This document shows, in pieces, positions 1-9,000 of a stretch of 64,000 nt of DNA (the first letter of the stretch is position 1; each line of letters opens with the position of its first letter). The notes under the pieces are model-generated. The model had not been told where the DNA came from, did no database searches, and worked only from the letters and a program-made list of their open reading frames with translations. This stretch comes from Bacteroidota bacterium (lineage in GTDB: Bacteria > Bacteroidota > Bacteroidia > AKYH767-A > 2013-40CM-41-45), in assembly GCA_016720935.1 (NCBI GenBank), contig JADKJP010000004.1, positions 62,001 through 126,000 on the forward strand. Reading direction: 5' to 3'. The translations under genes and the position numbers were made by a program.

Positions 1-482
1 CGGATCCTTCCTTTTCTTTAGATGCTCAAAGACGTTTTGGAGTCCTTGGACAAGCCGATATCAACAGTCATCCTGGAGCACGATGTGGAACAGCGAGTTT
101 CAAAGACCGGAACGGTGTGTTTTATATGTTTGGTGGTCTAACAAAAGTACCGGTCACAGGAATGGACGTCACTGTTAATGATATGTGGAGTTACGAACCT
201 GATCCTTCCTGCCTCCAGCTTGCAGGTATAAATGAAAATAAAAGTTCAGAAGAAGAATTGATTGTTTTTCCGAATCCGGCAAATCAGGTAGTACATATTG
301 AACAAATTAAAGGACTCAGGTATTTGCATATTGAACTAATAAATATACATGGACAGGTTGTTATGGACAAGAATGCCGGACTTCAAACCGAACTGAATTT
401 ACAAAATATGGCTCCGGGAATTTATTACCTAATTCTCCATAATCATACTGAAAATAAATATTTAAAATTGATCGTTCAGTAA
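1..482 (+). CDS. Kelch-repeat surface protein with T9SS sorting domain (5' end outside window)
   Basis: The reading frame is open from base 3 without a stop, so the gene begins left of the window; the GTG at 117 is internal. The visible 159 residues start with a kelch-like blade: a GVLG segment, then HPGAR, then NGVFYMFGG, and after it NDMW. A linker follows, then a typical type A T9SS C-terminal domain of about 75 residues (VFPNPANQ near its start, GQVV in the middle, APGIYYL and KLIVQ at the end). Kelch proteins of this kind are exported across the outer membrane and the terminal domain is removed during anchoring; the function here is unknown. The next gene is on the same strand 94 bases downstream with no terminator seen between them. 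Confidence 0.8.
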   Translation, partial: DPSFSLDAQRRFGVLGQADINSHPGARCGTASFKDRNGVFYMFGGLTKVPVTGMDVTVNDMWSYEPDPSCLQLAGINENKSSEEELIVFPNPANQVVHIEQIKGLRYLHIELINIHGQVVMDKNAGLQTELNLQNMAPGIYYLILHNHTENKYLKLIVQ

Positions 483-576
483 ATTGCACTACCATTCCGT
501 TAAAATTAAATAAGTGCGCATTTAACAGGCTCTATACTACAATTTATATTAGTATCCTGACAAAAACTACAGTACT

Positions 577-2160
577 TTGAAAAAATATATACTCTTCACT
601 TTATTTACATTATACTATCTTAATGCTTCTTCACAACATATCTTTCAAAGGAAGTATTACCTCCCCGACTCTATCTATTATTCCGCTGTCAAAACAAAAG
701 AACGCTTCGACGGAAAATTTGTAAACATGACTATTTATAGCAATCTAACTTTCCCTTCAAGCCAGATTCACCTTACAGAAATTGATCAGGCAGGTCGATT
801 ACAATGGTACAAACGGTATAACGACTTAACTCAATATTCTTTTTATAACGATCTTGACATGCTTCCTGGCGGCGAATTAGCAGTCGTTGGACAAACCGCG
901 GGAAGTGCAGCCACTCTGGTACTTTTTGATTCTTCAGCCAATATAACTGGCGCTTCAGCACTGTTTACCAGCGGAACATCGAATTTCGAATCCATTTTTC
1001 ATTCCAACACAAACGAATTTGTGATGTGCGGCGGTCTTCGTCAGCCCGACAACGCTGTTGTATTTGTTACAGATCCTTCAGGAAATTTAATCCGTGAAAA
1101 TGAATATCAGGTAAACGGAAAGCCTACGCATTTTCAGGAGGGGTTACTACTTAAAAACAACAATCATCTCTTCGCGGGACAAACCTATCCTGAAACAGGT
1201 AATAACTGGAAGTCACAACTTGCATTAATGGTAACAGACAATTCAGGAAACCCGGTATGGGGGCTTCAAACAGGAGATACCGCATACTCGATAAGTCCGT
1301 TGGTAGCATTTGAACTCTACGACCTCAGCATTGTTGTTGTAAGTATTTACACAACCACAGTCGGCGGCTTATCAACTTTTCCCGTTATCACAAAACTCTC
1401 ATTTGACGGACATACGCAATGGGCAAGAAAAATAACCAGTCCGGATTTCCTTTCCATAACCTCTGCGGCTCTTGTGGGACAAGACAAAATTGTTTTGACA
1501 GGATTTAATTTGCCATCCGGAACTCCGGAATCAGCAGTTATCGCTGTGTGTGATACTTCAGGGTCAGTTCTCTTCACAAAAGGGGTTTATGAGAACATAT
1601 TCGGTGTGGATGGGAAAGACATCACTGCCTGTGCTGATAGCGGAATTTTGATCTCCGCCTCCACTCCTGTTGGCAATGGATTTTATTTTCGATACCTCAT
1701 CAAAACTGATAATGCATTCAATTTTCATTGCAATGAAAATACAATACAATTGTCTGACACTCCAATCGCATCTTATGACAGCAGCGGATACAATCAATTT
1801 ACATCCACGTATACAATTAACCAAATACCTTTAAGCAACTTTCAATTTACGCTGGAAAACCCAATAGAAACGGATGCGTGTGATCCAAGCGATATTTCTG
1901 TATTGCCAATTTCCACAAATAACCTGATAGCTTATGTAAAAGAAAAAAATCTTGCTCTTAATTTCACAATGAGCCACCCGGATGTTTTGCTATTTGAGTT
2001 ATTTGATCTTTCCGGCAGAAAAATACAGGAGCAATCCATTTTCGTTTCCGAAGGTGCTTCTCAAATTAAATTGCCATTAACAAACCTGACAAGTGGAATT
2101 TATATGGTCACTTTGCATTCAGCTAAAAATTACTTTGCTGCAAAATTGATTATAAATTAG
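577..2160 (+). CDS. Exported protein with T9SS C-terminal sorting domain, function unknown
   Basis: This 527-aa protein starts at a TTG codon, chosen because it directly precedes a good signal peptide (MKKYILFTLFTLYYLNASSQ). The body (about 30-430) is made of repeated beta-strand blocks with recurring phrases such as GGELAVVGQ, NNHLFAGQ and QDKIVLTGF, spaced as in a beta-propeller, but I do not recognise a named family. The last ~80 residues are a T9SS type A sorting domain (DLSGRKIQEQS, LTSGIYMVTL, AAKLIIN). It is presumably secreted through the outer membrane and attached to the surface. It lies between two other T9SS substrates on the same strand. A possible -7-like box (TATATTAG, 545-552) lies upstream but has no good -33 partner. 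Confidence 0.75.
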   Translation: MKKYILFTLFTLYYLNASSQHIFQRKYYLPDSIYYSAVKTKERFDGKFVNMTIYSNLTFPSSQIHLTEIDQAGRLQWYKRYNDLTQYSFYNDLDMLPGGELAVVGQTAGSAATLVLFDSSANITGASALFTSGTSNFESIFHSNTNEFVMCGGLRQPDNAVVFVTDPSGNLIRENEYQVNGKPTHFQEGLLLKNNNHLFAGQTYPETGNNWKSQLALMVTDNSGNPVWGLQTGDTAYSISPLVAFELYDLSIVVVSIYTTTVGGLSTFPVITKLSFDGHTQWARKITSPDFLSITSAALVGQDKIVLTGFNLPSGTPESAVIAVCDTSGSVLFTKGVYENIFGVDGKDITACADSGILISASTPVGNGFYFRYLIKTDNAFNFHCNENTIQLSDTPIASYDSSGYNQFTSTYTINQIPLSNFQFTLENPIETDACDPSDISVLPISTNNLIAYVKEKNLALNFTMSHPDVLLFELFDLSGRKIQEQSIFVSEGASQIKLPLTNLTSGIYMVTLHSAKNYFAAKLIIN

Positions 2161-2571
2161 ATTGACTTCACTTCGAGCTTTCGCCTTGTGGATTCACCAC
2201 TTCAGACTGCCATTCAAAATGGAAGACTAATTGAATCAAATTTCCTTCAAACAGATATTTTCGAGGGCAATAAATTTTTCTTTAGCTCATCCCCCGCCTT
2301 TCTTTGATTTCACACCTTTGTTAAAATGTGTTATGAAAGCTTTTAACATGGCCCAAAATTGAACACTTAAAATAAATTGACTCTTTCATTCGTCAATTCT
2401 TCCCGCTCAGCAACATTTAATTCCGGAATCAGGCTCACCAGAGTAAGCTTGCACAAGCTATTTCAAGGTCAAATAATTTGGATTTCATATGACTGATTGA
2501 TAGCCAGATAAAGTGAGACAATCAAATTTCTATGTATTTCCTGCTCTAAAGCCAGCCAAAACAATAAAAAC
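2161..2571. other. 411-base intergenic region
   Basis: There is no convincing open reading frame on either strand, no hairpin followed by a T run, and no perfect TAnnTTTG promoter box. The last ~25 bases before the ATG at 2572 are A-rich, as is usual for Bacteroidota leaders. Confidence 0.5.
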
Positions 2572-3213
2572 ATGAAAACAAAATTACCCTCATTTATTTT
2601 TTCCATAATTTTCGTTACCCTTTTTCAAATAAATTCTACTTATGCTTTCGGTGAAAATAAAGACTCGCGTATCACTTTTCTAAGAAATGAAGGCCAGTGG
2701 GACAATAAAATTCTTTACTGTGGGCAATCAACAGCAACTCGTGTTGCATTTCTCTATGACGGTTTAAGTTTCTCGCAACCGGGAGAAGAAGTAGAGCTTC
2801 CTGATGGTACAGAAGATCATCCATTTATAGTCTGGAATATGAAATTCGTAAATCCGGAAAGTGACATGGAAATAATCGGTTCAGATGGAAAGAAAAGTGT
2901 TTACTCATATTTGTTTGGCAATGACCCTGGCAAATGGGTTGTTCATCCTGAAGAATTCACGCATCTAAAATACCAATCAGTATTTAAGAACATCGATTTA
3001 CATTTTTACGGCTATGGAAGTGAGTTGAAATATGACTATATCGTACATGCCGGTGCAGACGTTCAATCCATTCAAGCTTATTATGAAGGTGTGAACAATT
3101 TATCCATTGACCCAAAAGGTGAACTGGCGATTGCAACAGATTACAACATTCAACTTCAAAAAAACCTGTCGCATGGCAAATCATCAATGGCACAAAACAC
3201 TTCGTTGAAGTAA
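2572..3213 (+). CDS. SBBP beta-propeller protein, N-terminal fragment (frameshifted gene)
   Basis: These 213 residues are the start of a gene that continues in another frame at 3222. Residues 1-25 are a signal peptide (SIIFVTLFQINSTYAFG). The rest matches the DUF7948-type N-terminal domain that precedes SBBP repeats: FLRNEGQWDNKILYC, VWNMKFVNP, YSYLFGNDPGKW, and YGYGSELKYDYIVHAGAD. Sense coding ends after an A7 tract at 3158-3164; the tail LSHGKSSMAQNTSLK is out of frame and not family-like. Reading on in the frame of 3222 from base 3162 gives KPVAWQIINGTKHFVEVNYT, the expected continuation. One extra A would restore a single ~979-aa protein. The break could be a real mutation, an assembly error or slippage. 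Confidence 0.75.
   Translation: MKTKLPSFIFSIIFVTLFQINSTYAFGENKDSRITFLRNEGQWDNKILYCGQSTATRVAFLYDGLSFSQPGEEVELPDGTEDHPFIVWNMKFVNPESDMEIIGSDGKKSVYSYLFGNDPGKWVVHPEEFTHLKYQSVFKNIDLHFYGYGSELKYDYIVHAGADVQSIQAYYEGVNNLSIDPKGELAIATDYNIQLQKNLSHGKSSMAQNTSLK
3158..3164 (+). other. A7 homopolymer at the frameshift point
   Basis: Seven A bases sit exactly where the DUF7948/SBBP coding sense changes from one frame to the next. An A8 tract would join the two fragments into one frame (CAA AAA AAA CCT). Homopolymers of this type are sites of sequencing error and of polymerase slippage. Confidence 0.7.
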
Positions 3214-3221
3214 ATTACACC

Positions 3222-5510
3222 ATGATCAATGACACAACTTTTGGGTATGAAGCTACGACAGGATACAATAAAAATTACGACTTGATCATCGATCCACTTT
3301 TTCAGATGGTATGGAGTTCATATACTCGTGCAACAGGCGCTGGAAATAATATTAATTATTGTTTCAGTAATGCAATGGACCGTAACGGAAATGTATATCT
3401 CACAGGAATTTTCGACGGCTCCATGCCGGTCACAGCGGGAGCATATTCCGGGGCCGGAAATGTTTTCCCCGAAATATTTGTAGCCAAATTTTCCAGCGAT
3501 GGAACCACCATGCTGTACGGTACATACTTGCCCGGAAACTCTTCTGAATTCGGAGCAGGAATTGCGGTTGACGACCTTGGACAAGCCTATGTAACCGGGG
3601 TTGTTGATTTAAATATCACAGGAATCACAAATTTTCCATCTACCGCAAACGCTTATCAACCTGTACACAATAGTGGTTCCGATGCATTTTTAACTGTGCT
3701 TAACGCGACTGGTACCGGATTAGTGTATTCGTCATTTCTTGGCGGTACAGGAAGTGAACAGGCCTATGGTATTACATTGGGCGGCCCTGGCATAGCTTAT
3801 ATTACAGGTAACACATCTATAGGAAATTTCCCGGTAAAAGCGACTTCAGTATTCCCAACCGGGGACAAAGATGCATTCGTCGCGAAATTTGATATTAACC
3901 AGTCTGGCACAAACAGTCTGATTTATTCTGTAAGATTAGGAGGAGGTTCATTCTGCAACGTTGAAGGTCGTAGTATCGCGGTAAACAGTTCAGGTGAAGC
4001 ATTCATCACGGGAAAAATTTTCAGCAGCTTTGGAACACCTCTCTTTCCGATTACATCAGCAGCATACAATTCCGTTTTCAATACCGGGCAAGACGGAGTA
4101 ATGACCTTCGTGACAAAATTAAGTTCTACTACACCGGTCACACTGGAATACTCGACTTATGTAGCTCCCGGAACAGGAAATGCGATTGCAATACACCCTT
4201 CAACCAATGATGCATTTGTTGTTGGATCGACGAATACTTTTGCATTTCCGATCACGCCGGGAGCGCTTCAACCTTTGCATGCCGGAAATAACGGGACGGA
4301 TGCTTTTGTTGTAAGACTCAATGCAAGTGGAAACAATCTCGTTTACTCTACATTTTTAGGAGGGTATCGGGAAGACGTTGGAACAGGATTAGCTGTAAAT
4401 TCTCTTGGAGAAGCATATGTCACAGGTATCACCCAAGATTCATTCCCCACTTCCATCGGCGCCTATCAGCATGACAATGCAGGAACATACGATTTCTTTA
4501 TTGTGAATCTGAATACAACAGGCACCGGTTATGGATGCGGAGGATCAACTTATGTAGGGGGAAGTGACGCCGATTATTCAGGAAGTGTTTACGATTACCC
4601 TTCACCGCATCTTTCTCTTCGTGATCATGGTGGCAACAACGATACGATTTGTGTAAGTTCCACATCTCATTCCCAAGATTTCCCAACAACACCCGGAGTC
4701 TATGAGCCAACTAAAGTAAACAGCAATGCTGACCAACCTGTTTTCTTTAAGATGTCCTGTTTTACTCCCGGAAACATTCCATCAGTTCAAATGAGTAGCA
4801 GTGATACAGTTTGGTGTTCAAAAAAAGCGATTGATTTCTTTGATGCATCCACTAACAATCCTACATCATGGACCTGGTATTTTCCCGGAGCTGTTCCCTC
4901 CACTTCAACAGCGCAGAATCCAACTGGAATCTATTATGCAAATGGAGGAACATTTGACGTGACTTTGGTTGCATGTAATTCTTTTGGTTGCGATTCAACG
5001 ACCTTTCCTGCTCATATTACTGAATTCAATCCGCCCGCTCAACCCCTGGTTAGCATCAATGGCGATACATTATGTACCGGAATTTACTCAACTTATGAAT
5101 GGTTTGCTATTTCAAATCCTGGTGTAACCCTGTCAACAGATCAGTGTTTTATAGTACCTGTATTTGGAAATTACTCAGTTATGGTAACTGATTCAAATGG
5201 ATGCCAGGCTACTTCAGAATCCGCGATTACCGGAGTAGCAGAGAGTTTTTTGAATCAAACTCCCATAAAAGTAATACCCAATCCTTCTTCAGGCATCTTC
5301 TCAATTGAATTCAATTTAAGTCATCCACAGGAAGTCTCAATAAAAATTGTAAATACACTTGGTCAGGTAATTCTTGAGAATAAAAAAGACGAATTTGAAG
5401 AAGGAATCCAAAATATCGAATTTGATTGCCAAGGACTTCGTAATGGCATATATTATTGCTTGATTACAATTAACAACAACTTACAAGTAATTAAACTGAT
5501 TAAAAATTAA
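3222..5510 (+). CDS. SBBP beta-propeller/PKD/T9SS protein, C-terminal fragment (frameshifted gene)
   Basis: This is the larger part of the gene begun at 2572; the ATG at 3222 is probably internal. Residues ~25-500 hold a row of SBBP-type blades, each with phrases like DAFVAKF, LVYSTFLGG, GTGLAVNSLGEAYVTGIT and FPTSIGAYQ. Residues ~525-600 form a PKD domain (FFDASTNNPTSWTWYFPG, YANGGTFDVTLVACNSFG). A second short Ig-like block follows, and residues ~680-762 are a T9SS type A sorting domain (VIPNPSSGIFSIEF, NTLGQVI, LRNGIYYCLI, IKLIKN). Proteins with this layout are cell-surface or released; the ligand is unknown. Without its signal peptide this fragment alone could not be exported, so the gene is either inactive or rescued. 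Confidence 0.8.
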   Translation: MINDTTFGYEATTGYNKNYDLIIDPLFQMVWSSYTRATGAGNNINYCFSNAMDRNGNVYLTGIFDGSMPVTAGAYSGAGNVFPEIFVAKFSSDGTTMLYGTYLPGNSSEFGAGIAVDDLGQAYVTGVVDLNITGITNFPSTANAYQPVHNSGSDAFLTVLNATGTGLVYSSFLGGTGSEQAYGITLGGPGIAYITGNTSIGNFPVKATSVFPTGDKDAFVAKFDINQSGTNSLIYSVRLGGGSFCNVEGRSIAVNSSGEAFITGKIFSSFGTPLFPITSAAYNSVFNTGQDGVMTFVTKLSSTTPVTLEYSTYVAPGTGNAIAIHPSTNDAFVVGSTNTFAFPITPGALQPLHAGNNGTDAFVVRLNASGNNLVYSTFLGGYREDVGTGLAVNSLGEAYVTGITQDSFPTSIGAYQHDNAGTYDFFIVNLNTTGTGYGCGGSTYVGGSDADYSGSVYDYPSPHLSLRDHGGNNDTICVSSTSHSQDFPTTPGVYEPTKVNSNADQPVFFKMSCFTPGNIPSVQMSSSDTVWCSKKAIDFFDASTNNPTSWTWYFPGAVPSTSTAQNPTGIYYANGGTFDVTLVACNSFGCDSTTFPAHITEFNPPAQPLVSINGDTLCTGIYSTYEWFAISNPGVTLSTDQCFIVPVFGNYSVMVTDSNGCQATSESAITGVAESFLNQTPIKVIPNPSSGIFSIEFNLSHPQEVSIKIVNTLGQVILENKKDEFEEGIQNIEFDCQGLRNGIYYCLITINNNLQVIKLIKN

Positions 5511-6007
5511 TTGTCCCACACTCACTTTAGGCATTCGGGCAATCCTTATAAATTATTTTCAGAGATATAATTATTCTGCTTAACTTTTTACAGATTGAAC
5601 AATTAATAAGCTGCATTAAGGCAGGCTTGAGAATGTATTTAAGCAGACGATAAAAGAGATATCTGCATTTTTCGTTCAATGCTGTGATTGTTTTTTTGTG
5701 TTATGACCGAAATCATGATTGCCGTTCATCATTGGTCATGTCTGTAAAAGCTGCCACAGTACTACTTTTAGACTTTCCCCCGGAAATTTTTTCTTACGCT
5801 AATTAAATTCAGTTATGCGTTTTCAAAAAAGGGGAATCTCACAGAACAACAGAATTCAACTTGCGCTAATTCTGGTTTGTACTTTTCACATTCCTCCTTG
5901 AGTTAATTCCAAAAAAACTTAACAACCGGAATTGTTGTCTTTTTTTCACTGCGACATCACAATTCCCTTAATAAAAATCACAACTAACATTAAAAGAGAA
6001 ATTAATT
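5511..6007. other. 497-base intergenic region
   Basis: No coding sequence is apparent. A short inverted repeat (ATGACC at 5703-5708, GGTCAT at 5734-5739) is present but has no T run, so it is not called a terminator. The stretch just before the ATG at 6008 is A-rich (AACATTAAAAGAGAAATTA). Confidence 0.45.
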
Positions 6008-9000
6008 ATGAAAAACAAACTAACTATCGCACTATTACTTTCCGCACTCGCTTTTGTGTTCACAAGCGCTATGCTATCAAGTAATGGAAGAGCGGGAAAA
6101 ACAGGTGCTCCCGGTGAAACAACATGTACCAGTTGCCATGGCGACTATGCGCTGAATGGCGGCCCGGGTTCAGTCACTATCGCTGGTATCTCAGGTGGAT
6201 CGTATATCCCTGGTACTACTTACAACATGAGCATCACAGTTGCACAAACAAACTTCCCCCTTTTTGGTTTGGACTGCGAAGTCTTGACATCTGCAAATAC
6301 AAATGCAGGAACACTTGCCATTACAAACGCGGTAGAAACAAGATTGCTTGCCGCAACTGTAAGCGGTGTCAGTCGTCAAAATGTTGTTCAGGCTGCCGGA
6401 GGCGGACAAACACTGAACTCACACACATTTGCTTTTAACTGGACAGCACCCGCTGCAGGAACTGGCACTGTTACATTTTATTACACAGGAATGGCTGCGG
6501 ATAATACTGGTGATGAAATAAATGATTATGTATACTCAGGATCACTCGTATTGACAGAAGGTGGCGGTTGTACAACTCCTGCACAACCCGGAACAATTGC
6601 CGGAGCGACTACTGTTTGCTCAGGTTCCTCCCAAACCTATTCCGTTGCCGCAGTCAGTGGCGCGACCGATTATATCTGGACATTGCCAGGTGGCTGGTCC
6701 GGAACATCTACAACGAATTCAATTACAGCAACCGCAAGCAGCACTTCCGGAAATATTTCGGTTGCAGCTCACAATACCTGTGGAACAAGTACCGCACAGG
6801 TTTTAGCTGTTACGTCTTCAGCAAGTGTTACTCCGGGTGTTAGTATTGCCGCAAATCCGGGAACTACAATTTGTTCAGGAACAAGTGTAACATTTACAGC
6901 TACTCCAACAAACGGAGGGACAACACCGTCTTACCAATGGAAGCTCAATGGAGCTAATGTCGGAACGAACAGTGCTACCTATACAAATGCAGCCCTTGCC
7001 AACGGAAATACTGTCAGCTGCGTAATGACTTCGAATGCAAATTGCGCTTCCCCGACTACAGCAACCTCGAATACTCTAACGATGGTAGTGAACGCAGCCG
7101 TAACGCCTTCTGTTTCGATTGCCGCTAATCCGGGTACAACTATTTGCGCCGGAACAAGTGTAACGTTTACTGCCACACCAACCAACGGCGGAACAACACC
7201 TTCATACCAATGGAAGCTCAATGGAGCCAATGTCGGAACGAACAGTGCTACCTATACAAATGCAGCGCTTGCTAATGGAAATACTGTCAGCTGTGTGATG
7301 ACTTCAAATGCAAATTGCGCTTCACCGGCTACTGCAACATCCAATACATTGACGATGACGGTGACCCCAGCCGTAACTCCTTCTGTTTCTATTGGCGCCA
7401 ATCCGGGTACAACTATTTGCGCCGGAACAAGTGTAACATTTACAGCCACACCAACCAATGGCGGAACAACACCTTCATACCAATGGAAACTCAATGGAGC
7501 AAATGTTGGAACAAATAGCGCTACGTATACAAATGCAGCTCTCGCAAACGGAAATACTGTCAGCTGTGTGATGACTTCAAATGCAAATTGTGCTTCACCG
7601 GCTTCCGCAACATCCAATACATTGACGATGGTGGTGAACGCAGCTGTTACTCCTTCTGTATCTATTGGCGCTAATCCGGGTACAACGATTTGTGCCGGAA
7701 CAAGTGTAACGTTTACAGCTACTCCTACAAACGGTGGCACAACACCTTCTTACCAATGGAAGTTGAATGGAGCCAATGTAGGAACAAATAGCGCTACGTA
7801 TACCAATGCGGCTCTTGCCAACGGTAATACAATAAGTTGTGTAATGACATCAAATGCCAATTGTGTCTCTGCGGCAACTGCAACTTCAAATACACTTACA
7901 ATTGTAGTAACCACTTCCATTACACCTACAGTCAGTATTGCACCGGCACCGGGTAACACAATCTGTGCTGGAACAAATGTCACGTTTACTGCTACCCCAA
8001 CGAATGGAGGAACAACTCCGGCATATCAGTGGAAATTGAATGGTAATAATGTTGGAACCAATGCTTCAACCTATTCCAACAGTGCTTTAGCGAACAACGA
8101 CCAGGTAAGCTGCGTAATGACATCTAATGCAGGTTGCCTTTCAACTCCAACAGCTACTTCCAATACTATTACAATGGTTGTAAATGCTGCAGTCACTCCT
8201 TCTGTGTCTATCTCCGCTAACCCTGGCACTACCATTTGCTCAGGAACAAGTGTAACCTTTACAGCTACGCCAACAAATGGCGGAACCACACCATCCTATC
8301 AATGGAAACTTAATGGAGCAAATGTTGGGACAAACAGCGTTACTTACACAAATGCAGCTCTTGCGAATGGAAATACCATCAGCTGTGTATTGACGTCTAA
8401 TGCCGGTTGCGCTTCACCAACCACAGCTACATCAAATACCCTGACAATGGTGGTAAATGCTTCGGTGACACCTGCAGTTTCAATTGCAGCAAGCCCCGGC
8501 ACGACAATATGCTCCGGTACCAGTGTTACTTTTACAGCTACTCCTACAAATGGTGGCACTCCATCCTACCAGTGGAAATTAAACGGAGGAAATGTTGGCA
8601 CCAACAGCGCAACGTATACAAATGCATCTCTTGCAAGCGCTGACGTAGTTTCATGTATCATGACATCTACAGCAGCATGTGCATCTCCACTCACTGCCAC
8701 CAGTAATTCACTGACGATCGTTGTAAGCGGAACAGTTGTTCCTGCAGTTAACATTACCGCAAATCCCGGCAATACAATTTGTGCAGGAACCAGTGTTACA
8801 TTTACCGCTACACCGGTAAATGGAGGAACAACTCCATCTTACCAATGGAAATTAAACGGCGGAAATGTTGGAACCAATACATCTACCTATACCAATGCCG
8901 CACTGGTAAATGGTGATCAGGTGAGTTGTGTCATGACCTCTAATTCCGGTTGTGCTTCACCTTTGACAGCAACATCCAATGTGATCACGATGACTCTGAC

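Noticed and set aside
7252..7740. Antisense open frame with its own repeats inside the Ig-like array (and similar ones nearby)
   Set aside because: It is the mirror of the repeated coding DNA on the other strand; the sense strand has the signal peptide, domains and sorting signal.
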